Shown here: one piece after another, positions 16,624 to 28,165 of the stretch | Layout of the letters: each line of letters begins with the position of its first letter | How positions within the stretch are numbered: position 1 is the first letter of the stretch | DNA from: Streptomyces sp. NBC_01298 | Lineage (GTDB): Bacteria; Actinomycetota; Actinomycetes; Streptomycetales; Streptomycetaceae | Reading direction: 5' to 3' | Assembly (NCBI RefSeq): GCF_035978755.1 | Contig: NZ_CP108414.1 | Span: 6,758,001 to 6,822,000, forward strand | Length of the DNA stretch: 64,000 nt | Notes under the pieces: model-generated | The model's database searches: none | Told to the model about the DNA's origin: nothing | The model's input: only the letters and a program-made list of their open reading frames with translations | Position numbers and translations under genes: made by a program

Positions 16624-17853
16624 TCAGCCGCCGAGGGTGCCCGACTCGACGGACTTCCACTCGGTGCCCTCGACCTTGTAGACGGTGAGCTGCTTGTTGG
16701 TGGCGTCACCGAACTCGTCGAAGGAGACCTTGCCGGTCACGCCGTCGAAGGACACGCCCTGGACTGCGGCGAGGACCTTGGCGCGGGCGTCGGCGGGGAG
16801 CTTGCCGTTGTTGCCGTCGACCGTGGCCTTGACGGCCTCGATGATCGCCCAGGCGGAGTCGTAGGAGTAGCCGCCGTACGCGGCGAAGGGCTCCTTGTAT
16901 CCGGCCTTGGTGTAGTTGGCGACGAAGTCCTTGGCGGACGGCAGGCTCTCGACCGGGGCGCCGACCGAGGTGGCGAGGTCGCCCGCGGCGCCGGCGCCGG
17001 CGAGCTCGACGTACTTCTTGTCGTAGATGCCGTCACCGCCGACGAGCGGGATGTTGGCGCCGGAGGCCTTGATCTGCTTGGAGAGCGGGCCGGCCGCGGG
17101 GTACTCGCCGCCGTAGTAGACGACGTCGGCGCCGGAGCTCTTGACCTGGGTCACGATCGCGCCGAAGTCGGTGCTCTCCGGGTCGATGTGGCCTTCGCCG
17201 GCGATCTTGCCGCCGAGCTTGGTGAACTCGCCCTTGAAGGTGCCCGCGAGGCCGGCGCCGTACGTCTTCTTGTCATCGATGATGAAGACGTTCTTCTTGC
17301 CGGCCTTGTTGAAGAGGTACTGCGCCGCGAACGGGCCCTGGATGGCGTCCGTGGTGGCGGTGCGGAAGTAGCTCTTGTAGGTGCGGACCTTCTCGCCGGT
17401 CGCCCACTTCGGTCCCTGGGTGAGGGAGGGGCTGGTGTTGGCGGGGGAGATCTGGACGAGCTTGGCGTCGTCGAAGACCTTCTGCATGGACTCCGAGACG
17501 GAGGAGTTCAGGGGGCCGACGACGCCGAGGACGTCCTTGTCGGCGGTGAGCTTGGTGGCGTTCTGCTGGCCGGAGGAGGCCTGCGCCTGGTCGTCGAGGG
17601 CCTGGATCTTGAAGGTGACGCCCTTGACGTACTTCTTCTCGTTGGCCTGCTTGGCGGCGAGGTCCGCGGAGTTCTTGATGCCGAGGCCGAGGGCCGAGAG
17701 GTCACCGGTCAGCGGGGCGTCGACGCCGATGACGACCGTGACGTCGCCGCTGGCGGCGTCGTTGGCCTTGTCTCCGCGCGATCCACAGGCGGTGAGGGTG
17801 AGGGCGCCCGCGGCGAGCGCGGCGGTCACGGCAATGAGAGAACGCTGACGCAC
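16624..17853 (-). CDS. livK: Branched-chain amino acid binding lipoprotein LivK
   Basis: A 409-residue periplasmic-binding-type lipoprotein (Peripla_BP_6). The signal peptide ends in the lipobox LTAC, followed by a linker and VVIGVDAPLTGDLSALG, VLGVVGPLNSSVSESM, and GPFAAQYLFNKAGKKN. It would be anchored outside the membrane and deliver leucine, isoleucine and valine or related amino acids to LivHM. It is the first gene of the operon; the promoter must lie in the 300 bp upstream. Confidence 0.94.
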   Translation of the reverse strand: MRQRSLIAVTAALAAGALTLTACGSRGDKANDAASGDVTVVIGVDAPLTGDLSALGLGIKNSADLAAKQANEKKYVKGVTFKIQALDDQAQASSGQQNATKLTADKDVLGVVGPLNSSVSESMQKVFDDAKLVQISPANTSPSLTQGPKWATGEKVRTYKSYFRTATTDAIQGPFAAQYLFNKAGKKNVFIIDDKKTYGAGLAGTFKGEFTKLGGKIAGEGHIDPESTDFGAIVTQVKSSGADVVYYGGEYPAAGPLSKQIKASGANIPLVGGDGIYDKKYVELAGAGAAGDLATSVGAPVESLPSAKDFVANYTKAGYKEPFAAYGGYSYDSAWAIIEAVKATVDGNNGKLPADARAKVLAAVQGVSFDGVTGKVSFDEFGDATNKQLTVYKVEGTEWKSVESGTLGG

Positions 17854-18153
17854 GATCAGTCCTTTCCTGGCACTGCGTCCCCCGTGGGACGCACCGTGTC
17901 GAACGCGGGGAACCGAACTGAAGGAAATCCGGTGGTCGCGGTGACTGGCCGTGACTCTAAGCGGGTCTTGGGACGTTATGGAGGGCTGAGGCCAATGATG
18001 TGACTCTCTTGTTATGCCACGGCGTAATACATAGCGGATCTCTGCGGGTGGAAAGGGGGAAATCCGGCCGGTTCGTCTTGTCCGTATGGTGAGACGGGTG
18101 AGGACCGTCAGGTGGTTTGAGTACTGTCGCGCCAGGACTCTGGGGCCTTTTGG
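17854..18153. other. Intergenic region upstream of livK
   Basis: 300 bp without a credible gene, less GC-rich than its surroundings around 18000-18040. It should hold the livK promoter on the minus strand and the 3' end of the transcript from the 18154-19316 pair. I saw no confident -35/-10 pair or regulator palindrome. Confidence 0.5.
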
Positions 18154-18918
18154 TCATGACGGCGGAGGGGTGCTCCCGTCTCGATCTTCGGGACACGCCC
18201 TGGTCAGGGCGGTGGAGAGATCCCTCGCATAACGGTCACCGGGGATGTAGCTGTGATCCTCTTTCTCAAACCCATTACTTAGGGTTACTTCGAGGAAAGG
18301 GAGTCCGGAATTCCGTGCCACATGCACGCAGTCTGTGACGCGAATCCGTACGGCGAGGTCACGGGCCTCGCCCGGGTCGAGCGTGGCCGGAAGTGGTGGC
18401 CGGACCTCGATCGTCAGCGCCCGCGAGGACTGCGTCAGCCGCTCCAGGGTGACGGCCGGACCGGCCGAGGCGCGCACACGCACGGTGAACGCGAAGGCCG
18501 TGCCGGAGCGGTCCTGCGAGGGCTCCTGCGAAGGCCCCTGTGCGGGCTCCTGCGCGGGCTCCTCGTCGTCCGGGCCGAGGTAGACGAGGGAGAACAGCTG
18601 CGAGGGCGCCGGCGGCCTGTACGGGGCGAGGCGCGGCCGGTGCGCGTACAGCGCGGCCCCGCCGGCGATGACGGCGGACGCGCAGGTCACCGCCCCGAGG
18701 GCCAGGACGGCCCGCCGGTGGCCCTCGTAGGCCTCGCGGACCCGCCGGACGGCCGGGGGCGTACGAGGGCCGGGGCGCGGGCCCCGGGGGTCGCTGGGGT
18801 CGCCGTGTCCGCCCTGCTCGTCGGCGCCGTCGGCCCCGTCGGGCTCGTCGTGGCCGTCGGCGCCGTCGAGGGGCCGGGTGCCCTCTCCGGGCTCGATCGG
18901 GCCGATGCCGCCGCTCAC
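18154..18918 (-). CDS. Single-pass membrane protein of unknown function
   Basis: 254 residues. An acidic, Gly/Asp-rich cytoplasmic N-terminus (about 1-65) is followed by one membrane helix (VLALGAVTCASAVIAGGAAL) and an extracytoplasmic domain of about 160 residues. Near residue 120 is a short repeat, EEPAQEPAQGPSQEPSQD. The outer domain contains RVRASAGPAVTLERLTQ and IRVTDCVHVARNSGLP, a beta-rich look. I recognise it only as a Streptomyces-type conserved hypothetical. The GTG start overlaps the stop of the upstream lipoprotein gene (GTGA), so they are a coupled pair. Confidence 0.7.
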   Translation of the reverse strand: MSGGIGPIEPGEGTRPLDGADGHDEPDGADGADEQGGHGDPSDPRGPRPGPRTPPAVRRVREAYEGHRRAVLALGAVTCASAVIAGGAALYAHRPRLAPYRPPAPSQLFSLVYLGPDDEEPAQEPAQGPSQEPSQDRSGTAFAFTVRVRASAGPAVTLERLTQSSRALTIEVRPPLPATLDPGEARDLAVRIRVTDCVHVARNSGLPFLEVTLSNGFEKEDHSYIPGDRYARDLSTALTRACPEDRDGSTPPPS

Positions 18919-19316
18919 TGCCAGGGTCCGCCCGTCGGGGTGCCCGAGCGGTAGCGGTCCGCGCAGCGGCGCTCCGCCTCCCGGGCGGTGAGCTCGCGCG
19001 CGGCGGCCGGGCCCCTGGCGTCCCGCTCGGCGCGGGCGTCGGCGAGGACGGCGCGCAGGATGTCGTTCTGGCCGCCGGACAGGCCCATGGACTGGTAGTC
19101 GAGGCGGACGGCGTCCTTGCCCTCGCCCGCGTCCAGGATCACGCCCGCCCAGTGCGTGATCAGGCGGGTGCAGACGTCCTGGGGCGCCGGTGGTGCGGAG
19201 GTGGCGGGGGGAGCGGCCGCGGGATCGCCGCCCGCGCAGCCGAGCGGTGCGGCGGCCAGCAGCGCCGTCGTCGCCACCGCGGCCAAGGCGCGCCGCGGCG
19301 CCGGTCCGGATCCCAT
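18915..19316 (-). CDS. Small putative lipoprotein, unknown function
   Basis: 133 residues. A basic N-terminus and hydrophobic stretch end in APLGCAGG, a plausible lipobox with the cysteine at about residue 27, then a Pro/Ala linker and a helical domain containing VCTRLITHWAGVILDAGEG and a second cysteine in ERRCADRY. It looks surface-anchored. It overlaps the downstream membrane-protein gene by 4 bp, which suggests that the two proteins act together. No family name comes to mind. Confidence 0.68.
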   Translation of the reverse strand: MGSGPAPRRALAAVATTALLAAAPLGCAGGDPAAAPPATSAPPAPQDVCTRLITHWAGVILDAGEGKDAVRLDYQSMGLSGGQNDILRAVLADARAERDARGPAAARELTAREAERRCADRYRSGTPTGGPWQ

Positions 19317-19355
19317 GCGGGGAACGCTAGACCGGCGCCGCTACGAGGGCAACGG

Positions 19356-19835
19356 CTAGTTGTTGCCAGGCTGTTGCGGGTTCACGTCGCGCAGCAGGCA
19401 GGTCAGGCGGGCGGTGCAGACCCGGCGGTCCTGTTCGTCCGTGATGACCACCTCGTAGGTGGCGGTGGAGCGGCCGCGGTGCACGGGGGTCGCGACCCCG
19501 GTGACCAGGCCGGAGCGGGCGCCGCGGTGGTGGGTGCAGTTCAGGTCGACGCCGACGGCGACCTTGGTGATGCCGCCGTGCATCATCGCGCCGACCGAGC
19601 CGAGGGTCTCGGCGAGCACGGCGGAGGCCCCGCCGTGGAGGAGGCCGTAGGGCTGGGTGTTGCCCTCGACGGGCATGGTGGCGACGACGCGCTCGGCGGA
19701 GGCTTCGAGGATGCGGATGTCCATCCGCTTGCCGAGGTCGCCCGCCGAGAACAGCGCGGGCAGGTCGATGCCCAGGGCCGTGTACTCGTCGAGGACCTCC
19801 TGCGGGAACTTCACCGCGTGCTGCTGCTCGCCCAT
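19356..19835 (-). CDS. Hotdog-fold thioesterase (PaaI family)
   Basis: 159 residues with a single hotdog domain. The motif QPYGLLHGGASAVLAETLGS carries the helix and the HGG seen in PaaI/YdiI acyl-CoA thioesterases, followed by LNCTHHRGARSG and a strand-rich end. It would hydrolyse an acyl-CoA, with unknown chain specificity, in the cytoplasm. It is monocistronic between the lipoprotein pair and the oxidoreductase gene, all on the minus strand. Confidence 0.87.
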   Translation of the reverse strand: MGEQQHAVKFPQEVLDEYTALGIDLPALFSAGDLGKRMDIRILEASAERVVATMPVEGNTQPYGLLHGGASAVLAETLGSVGAMMHGGITKVAVGVDLNCTHHRGARSGLVTGVATPVHRGRSTATYEVVITDEQDRRVCTARLTCLLRDVNPQQPGNN

Positions 19836-19889
19836 GGGACGACTCCGTTCGTCAACGCTCGTTAACCTGCTTGTCCTGAGGTCGTTCTA

Positions 19890-22193
<2,304 letters not shown>

Positions 22194-22617
22194 GGCGCTC
22201 CCCTTCGAGCGTGCGTGCGAATGCAGCACATAGTGCCGCATCTCCGATCCTTGCACGGCCCCCGGGCGTACGGGAGGGCGGTACGGAGCGTCCGGAGTCC
22301 GGACGGGTGCGCCGGGGGCGGGTGCTGCGGCGGATGCGCCGGGGGAGGCGGGTGGGGAGGGATCGGGGAGGCGTCGGGGAGGGCTCGGCGAGCTGGATGG
22401 GGAGGGGCGGGGAAGGCTCGGCGAGCTGGATCGGGAGGGGCGGGGAGCCGGATGGGGAGGGGAGGGAGGCCGGGTGGGGAAGCCCGGGGCAGTCGGACGG
22501 GGAGCCCCGGGGGGAGGGGCCGGCCGGGCCCGTGCGGGGGCGGACCCGGGCGGCCGTCCACTGACCGGGTGACGGCCGGCGCCGGAATTGTCAGTCCGGC
22601 GGCCTAGGATCGGGGGC
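22194..22617. repeat. G-rich tandem repeat region between fdhF-like gene and polA
   Basis: 424 bp without a gene. A 33-bp unit beginning GGCTCGGCGAGCTGGAT is present twice (22382 and 22415) with one mismatch in the first 32 bp, followed by a partial third copy. Runs of GGGG recur every few bases from about 22330 to 22515 on the plus strand, giving several potential G-quadruplexes in the region that should contain the polA promoter. Confidence 0.7.
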
Positions 22618-25341
22618 GTGGCAGATTCAGCATCGAAGAAGACCGACCAGCCGACCGCAGCGGACCGCCCCCGCCTGATGCTCATGGACGGGCACTCCCT
22701 GGCGTACAGGGCGTTCTTCGCGCTGCCCGCGGAGAACTTCACCACCGCGACGGGGCAGCCGACCAACGCCATCTACGGGTTCGCGTCGATGCTGGCGAAC
22801 ACGCTGCGCGACGAGGCGCCCACGCACTTCGCGGTGGCGTTCGACGTGTCCCGCAAGACGTGGCGCTCGGCGGAGTTCCCCGAGTACAAGGCGAACCGCT
22901 CCAAGACCCCCGACGAGTTCAAGGGGCAGGTGGAGCTGATCGGCGAGCTCCTCGACGCGATGAGCGTGCCGCGCTTCGCCGTCGACGGCTTCGAGGCCGA
23001 CGACGTGATCGCGACGCTCGCCACGCAGGCCGAGGCCCTCGGCTTCGACGTGCTGATCGTCACCGGCGACCGGGACTCCTTCCAGCTCGTCTCCGAGCAC
23101 ACCACCGTGCTCTACCCGACCAAGGGCGTCTCCGAGCTGACCCGCTTCACCCCCGAGAAGGTCGAGGAGAAGTACGGGCTCACCCCCCAGCAGTACCCGG
23201 ACTTCGCGGCGCTGCGCGGCGACCCGTCCGACAACCTCCCCGGCATCCCGGGCGTCGGCGAGAAGACCGCCGCCAAGTGGATCACCCAGTTCGGGTCCTT
23301 CGCGGAGCTCGTCGAGCGCGCCGAGGAGGTCAAGGGCAAGGCCGGGCAGAACTTCCGCGACCACCTGGACGCCGTGAAGCTCAACCGGATCCTGACCGAG
23401 ATGGTCAAGGACGTCGCCCTGCCCAAGACCCCCGCCGACCTGGCCCGCGCCCCCTACGACCGGACGGCCGTCACCGGTGTCCTGGACGTACTGGAGATCC
23501 GCAACGCCTCCCTGCGCGAGCGGCTGCTCGCCGTCGACCCGGGCGCCGCCGAGCAGGAGGCCCCGGCCCCCGCCGCGGCCGCCGTGGAGCTGGACGGCTC
23601 CGTGCTCGGCGCCGGCGAGCTCGCGCCGTGGCTGGAGAGCCACGCGGGCACCCCGCTCGGCATCTCCACCGTCGACAGCTGGGCGCTCGGCACCGGAAAC
23701 GTCTCCGAGATCGCGCTGGCCTCGGCCGGCGGCGCGGCCGCCTGGTTCGAGCCGTCCGCGCTGGACGAGGCCGACGAGCGGGCCTTCGCCGCCTGGGCCG
23801 CCGACGCCGCCAAGCCCAAGGTGGTGCACAACGCCAAGGGTCTGATGCGGGTCTTCCCCGAGCACGGCTGGACCCTGGCCGGGGTCGCCATGGACACCGC
23901 GCTCGCCGCCTACCTGGTCAAGCCGGGCCGCCGGTCCTTCGCGCTGGACGTGCTCTCCCAGGAGTACCTGCACCGGGAGCTGGCGCCCGCCGCCGCCGAC
24001 GGGCAGCTCGCCTTCGGCGCCGACGACACCGCCGAGGCCGAAGCGCTGATGGCGCAGGCCCGCGCCGTCCTGGACCTCGGCGACGCCTTCGCGGTCAAGC
24101 TCCCCGAGGTGGGGGCCACCGAGCTGCTCCACGACATGGAGCTGCCGACCTCCGAGCTGCTGGCCCGCCTGGAGCGGGCCGGCATCGCCGTGGACCGGAG
24201 CCACCTGGAGGGCATGGAGCTGCAGTTCGCGGGCGCCGTGCAGCAGGCGGTGAAGGAGGCGCACGCGGCGGTGGGCCACGAGTTCAACCTCGGCTCGCCC
24301 AAGCAGCTCCAGGAGGTGTTCTTCGGCGAGCTGGACCTGCCGAAGACCAAGAAGACCAAGACCGGCTACACCACGGACGCCGACGCGCTCGCCTGGCTGG
24401 CCACCCAGACCGACCACGAACTGCCCGTGATCATGCTCCGCCACCGGGAGCAGGCCAAGCTGCGCGTCACCGTCGAGGGCCTGGTCAAGATGATCGCCGC
24501 CGACGGCCGGGTGCACACCAGCTTCAGCCAGACCGTCGCCGCCACCGGCCGGCTGTCCTCCACCGACCCCAACCTGCAGAACGTGCCGGTGCGCACCGAC
24601 GAGGGCCGGGCCATCCGCCGCGGCTTCGTCGTCGGCGAGGGCTACGAATCCCTCATGACCGCCGACTACAGCCAGATCGAGCTGCGCGTCATGGCCCACC
24701 TCTCCGAGGACGAGGGCCTGCTCGAAGCCTTCCAGTCGGGCGAGGACCTGCACACCACCGTCGCCTCCCAGGTGTTCGGCGTCGAGCGCTCCGAGGTCGA
24801 CGCCGAGATGCGGCGCAAGATCAAGGCCATGTCCTACGGTCTGGCGTACGGGCTCTCCGCCTTCGGTCTGGCCCAGCAGCTGAACATCGAGCCCGGTGAG
24901 GCCCGCGGCCTGATGGAGACCTTCTTCGAGCGCTTCGGCGGGGTCCGGGACTACCTGGGCCGCGTGGTCGAGGAGGCCCGCGCCACCGGCTACACGGCCA
25001 CGATCCTCGGCCGCCGCCGCTACCTCCCGGACCTCAACAGCGACAACCGCCAGCGCCGCGAGGCCGCCGAGCGGATGGCGCTGAACGCCCCGATCCAGGG
25101 CACCGCCGCCGACATCGTCAAGGTCGCGATGCTGCGCGTGGACAAGGCGATCACCGGGGCGGGGCTGAAGTCGCGGATGCTGCTCCAGGTCCACGACGAA
25201 ATCGTGCTGGAGATCGCGCCCGGAGAGCGGAAGCGGGTGGAGGAGCTGGTGCGCCGCGAGATGGCCGACGCCGTCGACCTGCGGGCCCCGCTGGACGTGT
25301 CCGTGGGCGTCGGCCCCGACTGGGAGTCCGCCGCGCACTGA
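22618..25341 (+). CDS. polA: DNA polymerase I
   Basis: A 907-residue family A polymerase for lagging-strand processing and repair. The 5'-3' exonuclease domain (1-300) has LMDGHSLAYRAFFALP and NLPGIPGVGEKTAAKW. A central domain (about 310-500) occupies the place of the 3'-5' proofreading exonuclease but lacks the DxE of motif I (GISTVDSW instead), so proofreading is probably absent. The polymerase domain has TADYSQIELRVMAHLSEDEG, KAMSYGLAYGLSAFGL and QVHDEIV. The GTG at 22618 gives the length I remember for the Streptomyces enzyme; an upstream in-frame start would run into the repeat DNA. Confidence 0.97.
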   Translation: MADSASKKTDQPTAADRPRLMLMDGHSLAYRAFFALPAENFTTATGQPTNAIYGFASMLANTLRDEAPTHFAVAFDVSRKTWRSAEFPEYKANRSKTPDEFKGQVELIGELLDAMSVPRFAVDGFEADDVIATLATQAEALGFDVLIVTGDRDSFQLVSEHTTVLYPTKGVSELTRFTPEKVEEKYGLTPQQYPDFAALRGDPSDNLPGIPGVGEKTAAKWITQFGSFAELVERAEEVKGKAGQNFRDHLDAVKLNRILTEMVKDVALPKTPADLARAPYDRTAVTGVLDVLEIRNASLRERLLAVDPGAAEQEAPAPAAAAVELDGSVLGAGELAPWLESHAGTPLGISTVDSWALGTGNVSEIALASAGGAAAWFEPSALDEADERAFAAWAADAAKPKVVHNAKGLMRVFPEHGWTLAGVAMDTALAAYLVKPGRRSFALDVLSQEYLHRELAPAAADGQLAFGADDTAEAEALMAQARAVLDLGDAFAVKLPEVGATELLHDMELPTSELLARLERAGIAVDRSHLEGMELQFAGAVQQAVKEAHAAVGHEFNLGSPKQLQEVFFGELDLPKTKKTKTGYTTDADALAWLATQTDHELPVIMLRHREQAKLRVTVEGLVKMIAADGRVHTSFSQTVAATGRLSSTDPNLQNVPVRTDEGRAIRRGFVVGEGYESLMTADYSQIELRVMAHLSEDEGLLEAFQSGEDLHTTVASQVFGVERSEVDAEMRRKIKAMSYGLAYGLSAFGLAQQLNIEPGEARGLMETFFERFGGVRDYLGRVVEEARATGYTATILGRRRYLPDLNSDNRQRREAAERMALNAPIQGTAADIVKVAMLRVDKAITGAGLKSRMLLQVHDEIVLEIAPGERKRVEELVRREMADAVDLRAPLDVSVGVGPDWESAAH

Positions 25342-25383
25342 TCGCCCCGCGCCGATCACCCGGCACACGCGGTCGGTCCGGAC

Positions 25384-25420
25384 AGCGCCCGTCCCCGCCT
25401 ACGCGGTGGGGACGGGCGCT
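25384..25420. terminator. Hairpin between polA and the DUF4184 gene
   Basis: Perfect arms AGCGCCCGTCCCC (25384-25396) and GGGGACGGGCGCT (25408-25420) with 11-nt loop, followed by TTTCGT on the plus strand. It ends polA transcription and overlaps the last codons of the convergent gene. Confidence 0.8.
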
Positions 25421-26274
25421 TTCGTGTCCGCGTCCGCGTCCGTGTCCGCTTCCGCGGAGGAGCGGTCGCGCGGTCGCCGGGGGCGCAGGCGCACGAGGAC
25501 CCCGTACAGCAGCAGCCCCACGACGAGACCGCCGCCCGCGCCGAAACAGATGGTCGGGATGATGTCGAGCGGGGTGCGGATCCGGTCGAAGAAGGTGAAG
25601 AAGCGCAGCACGCGCAAGGTGATCCCGACCGCCACGCACACGAGGACCAGCGCGAGCGCGCCGACCACCTCGGCCCGGCCGAGCACCGGGACGGACGCGG
25701 GGGCCGGCGAGTCCGGCAGCCGGCGCAGCGCGGTCACCGTGAACCAGACCAGGAAGCAGGCCGAGAGCGCCGAAGTCCCGTACTGCAGGTACGAGTAGAG
25801 GGGCAGCCCGAAGGCGAGCGGCTCGCCCAGCTCCGGCAGGGTGCGCGTCCCGAAGCGGTCGACGTGCGTGAAGGCGTCCCACACCACGTGCGTCAGGGAA
25901 CCGATGACCGCCGAGAGGTAGAACCACAGGGCCAGCGCGGGCAGTCGGCGACCGCGCCACTCCTCGCCGCGGACGAAGGAGTGCACCCTGCCCTGCCGGC
26001 CGCGGGGCAGGAGCGCGATCAGCGGCTCGCGCAGCAGCAGCCAGCACGCCGCGAGGACGGCGGTCAGTACCGCGTCGGCGGTCAGGACGCCGGGCAGGGA
26101 GTGCGTGAAGGTGCCGTACGGCCTGAGGCCCGAGACGACCGTGTCGGCGAAGTAGAAGCTGTCCGGGGCGAACGACCCGAGGATCAGGGCCGATCCGACG
26201 AGGGGGCCGCGCGCACGGCCGGAGCGGCGGACGGCCGGGAGTACGGCGGCCGCGTGGCTGAGGGTGAACGGCAT
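25399..26274 (-). CDS. DUF4184 membrane protein
   Basis: A 291-residue multi-spanning membrane protein of the DUF4184 family. It opens MPFTLSHAAAVLPAVRRSGR and has GSFAPDSFYF, GSLTHVVWDAFTHVDRFG and a C-terminal charged tail rich in Asp/Ala (ADTDADADTKAPVP). The HAA/SLTHVVWDAFTH histidines resemble the metal-binding layout of membrane-bound hydrolases such as YdjM/LexA-regulated proteins, but no activity is established. The internal ATG at 26274 is the family N-terminus; a longer upstream reading has no such similarity. Confidence 0.82.
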   Translation of the reverse strand: MPFTLSHAAAVLPAVRRSGRARGPLVGSALILGSFAPDSFYFADTVVSGLRPYGTFTHSLPGVLTADAVLTAVLAACWLLLREPLIALLPRGRQGRVHSFVRGEEWRGRRLPALALWFYLSAVIGSLTHVVWDAFTHVDRFGTRTLPELGEPLAFGLPLYSYLQYGTSALSACFLVWFTVTALRRLPDSPAPASVPVLGRAEVVGALALVLVCVAVGITLRVLRFFTFFDRIRTPLDIIPTICFGAGGGLVVGLLLYGVLVRLRPRRPRDRSSAEADTDADADTKAPVPTA

Positions 26275-26472
26275 GGCGAGTTGGTCTCCGGGGGCGACTC
26301 GTCGGCTGGCGCAGACCGGTGCGGTCCGGTGCGATCGGTGTGATCGGTACGTCCAGTATGGGCGGCCTGCGGAACTCATGAGGAAATCGTGAATTCCGGC
26401 CCGCGATGCGTGCCCCGCGCAGCGAGTTGACGTAGGGTCACGCGGACGTCGAGGGGGAGGGGGGTCCGGCTC

Positions 26473-27831
26473 ATGACGGATCGGGCACGGATACGGGGAC
26501 GCGGCTCCGCGGTGTGGGGGATATCGACGCGGTTCGGCCGGGTGGCGCGCAAGGGCGGGGCCGCCGTGCTCGTCTCCGCCGTCGTGGCCGCCGTACTGAC
26601 CGCCTCGCAGGGGCCCGTCGCGGCCGGAGTCGTGGCGTCACCGGTCGCGGAGCCCGCGCCGGTGCCCGGCGGCTCCGCGGGGGACGGCTCCTATTTCACC
26701 GCCCTGCCACCGCTGGTGAGCCCCGTGCCGCCGGCCGTGCTGCTGCCCGAGGCCGGGGCCACCGCGACCCCGGCGCCGACCGGTCCGCCGGCCGCCGCGG
26801 ATCCCGGTCCGCGCACCGAGCCCGCGGCCACGGGCGGGGCCGAGGGCGCCCAGGGGATACCGGCGAGCGTGCTCGCCGCGTACCGGGGCGCGGAGCGGGT
26901 GGTCGGCGCGAGCGACCCCGGGTGCGGGCTGCGCTGGCAGCTCCTCGCGGCGATCGGCAAGGTCGAGTCCGGTCAGGCGCGCGGCGGTCAGGTCGACAGC
27001 TCCGGCAAGACGCTGCGGCCGATCCTGGGCCCCGTGCTCGACGGCAACGGCTTCGCGAACATCTCGGACACCGACGGCGGGGCCTACGACGGGGACGCGC
27101 GCTACGACCGTGCGATCGGGCCGATGCAGTTCATCCCGTCCACCTGGGCCTCGTGGGGCCAGGACGCCAACGGCGACGGCCGCCGCGACCCCCACAACGT
27201 GCACGATGCCGCGCTCGCGGCGGGCCGCTACCTGTGCGCCGGTACGCGTGACCTGCGGATGGACGCGGATCTGGACCGGGCCGTGCTGTCGTACAACCAG
27301 TCCTCCGCTTACCTGCGGACGGTGCGGTCGTGGTTCACGTACTACCTGAAGGGCGTCCGCGAGGTCCCGGACGGCCGGGGCGGCGGCAGCGGTAGCGGTA
27401 CCGGTGGCGGGGGCAAGCCGGTGGTCACGCCCCCGAAGCCGAGCCCGAGCCCGACGCCGAAGCCCACGCCTTCGCCGAAGCCGACCCCGAGTCCCACGCC
27501 TTCGCCGAAGCCGACTCCGACGCCGAGTCCGAGCCCGACGCCGAGCCCGAAGCCCACGCCGAGTCCGACGCCTTCGCCGAAGCCGACGCCCACGCCGACT
27601 CCGAGCCCGACGCCGAGCCCGAAGCCCACGCCGAGTCCGACGCCTTCGCCGACCCCGAGCCCGACGCCGACCCCGACTCCGAGCCCGAGTCCGACCCCGA
27701 GCCCGAAGCCCACGCCTTCGCCGACGCCGACTCCGAAGCCCACCTCCTCGGTCTCCCCGTCGCCCAAGCCGTCGCCGAAGCCCTCGCCGTCCGCCTCCGC
27801 CGGCACTCCGGCGCCCGCGAAGACCCCCTGA
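26473..27831 (+). CDS. Secreted lytic transglycosylase with Pro/Thr/Ser/Lys tail
   Basis: 452 residues. An N-terminal signal anchor ([20 protein letters not shown]) is followed by a linker and an MltB/SLT_2-type lytic transglycosylase domain (about 140-305). That domain has the catalytic glutamate in [16 protein letters not shown], then [20 protein letters not shown] and [14 protein letters not shown]. The last 120 residues are almost only Pro, Ser, Thr and Lys in SPTPKP-like repeats, which probably span the cell wall. It cleaves peptidoglycan glycan strands. The GGAGGGG-like site ahead of ATG 26473 supports the start. Confidence 0.9.
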   Translation: MTDRARIRGRGSAVWGISTRFGRVARKGGAAVLVSAVVAAVLTASQGPVAAGVVASPVAEPAPVPGGSAGDGSYFTALPPLVSPVPPAVLLPEAGATATPAPTGPPAAADPGPRTEPAATGGAEGAQGIPASVLAAYRGAERVVGASDPGCGLRWQLLAAIGKVESGQARGGQVDSSGKTLRPILGPVLDGNGFANISDTDGGAYDGDARYDRAIGPMQFIPSTWASWGQDANGDGRRDPHNVHDAALAAGRYLCAGTRDLRMDADLDRAVLSYNQSSAYLRTVRSWFTYYLKGVREVPDGRGGGSGSGTGGGGKPVVTPPKPSPSPTPKPTPSPKPTPSPTPSPKPTPTPSPSPTPSPKPTPSPTPSPKPTPTPTPSPTPSPKPTPSPTPSPTPSPTPTPTPSPSPTPSPKPTPSPTPTPKPTSSVSPSPKPSPKPSPSASAGTPAPAKTP

Positions 27832-27841
27832 CGCCCCCCCA

Positions 27842-27871
27842 CGGCCCGCCCTCCGCTCGGGGGGCGGGCCG
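27842..27871. terminator. Hairpin after the transglycosylase gene
   Basis: Arms CGGCCCGCCC (27842-27851) and GGGCGGGCCG (27862-27871) are perfect with a 10-nt loop, 10 bp past the stop codon. Confidence 0.75.
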
Positions 27872-28010
27872 CGGCATGACCCCGTTCAGCGCGAAGCAGG
27901 GGACCCCGCGAGGTCCCCGCGCGAGCAGTGGCTCAAACGGTTCTCATCTGTCACCCGCATTGCTACGGTGCCACCGCCCTGACACCCCATCAGATTCCGG
28001 AGGCCCCGGC

Positions 28011-28151
28011 ATGCGCGCAATCGTCGCCGCCGCCAGCGGTCTCGTCCTCGCGGCGCTCCTCGTCTTCGCCATCACGGCGACGGGGGCGCCGGAAGGCAAG
28101 ACCTCACCGAAGCCCCTGCTCACCACCGCGCCCGCCGCGCCCGGAAAGTAG
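28011..28151 (+). CDS. Small single-pass membrane peptide
   Basis: 46 residues: MRAIVAAASGLVLAALLVF is one membrane helix, followed by a short Pro/Lys/Thr-rich outside tail ending APAAPGK. The ATG at 28011 follows CCGGAGG at good spacing, and the next gene begins 14 bp after its stop, which suggests one operon with the DUF3068 protein. No function is known; it could be a small partner of that protein. An upstream in-frame reading has no ribosome-binding site. Confidence 0.62.
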   Translation: MRAIVAAASGLVLAALLVFAITATGAPEGKTSPKPLLTTAPAAPGK

Positions 28152-28165
28152 AGGAGGGCCCGGCC

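Noticed and set aside
18117..18338. Small plus-strand frame over the end of the membrane-protein gene
   Set aside because: It has poor codon bias and no ribosome-binding site, and the opposite strand has a consistent gene.
22194..22772. Upstream extension of the FdhF-like gene
   Set aside because: The longer reading is low-complexity Pro/Arg/Ser sequence from the G-rich repeats. The ATG at 22193 has AAGGGGAG in front.
26275..26472. c-di-AMP (ydaO) riboswitch upstream of the lytic transglycosylase
   Set aside because: The spacer is only about 200 bp and shows none of the conserved segments I know for ydaO.
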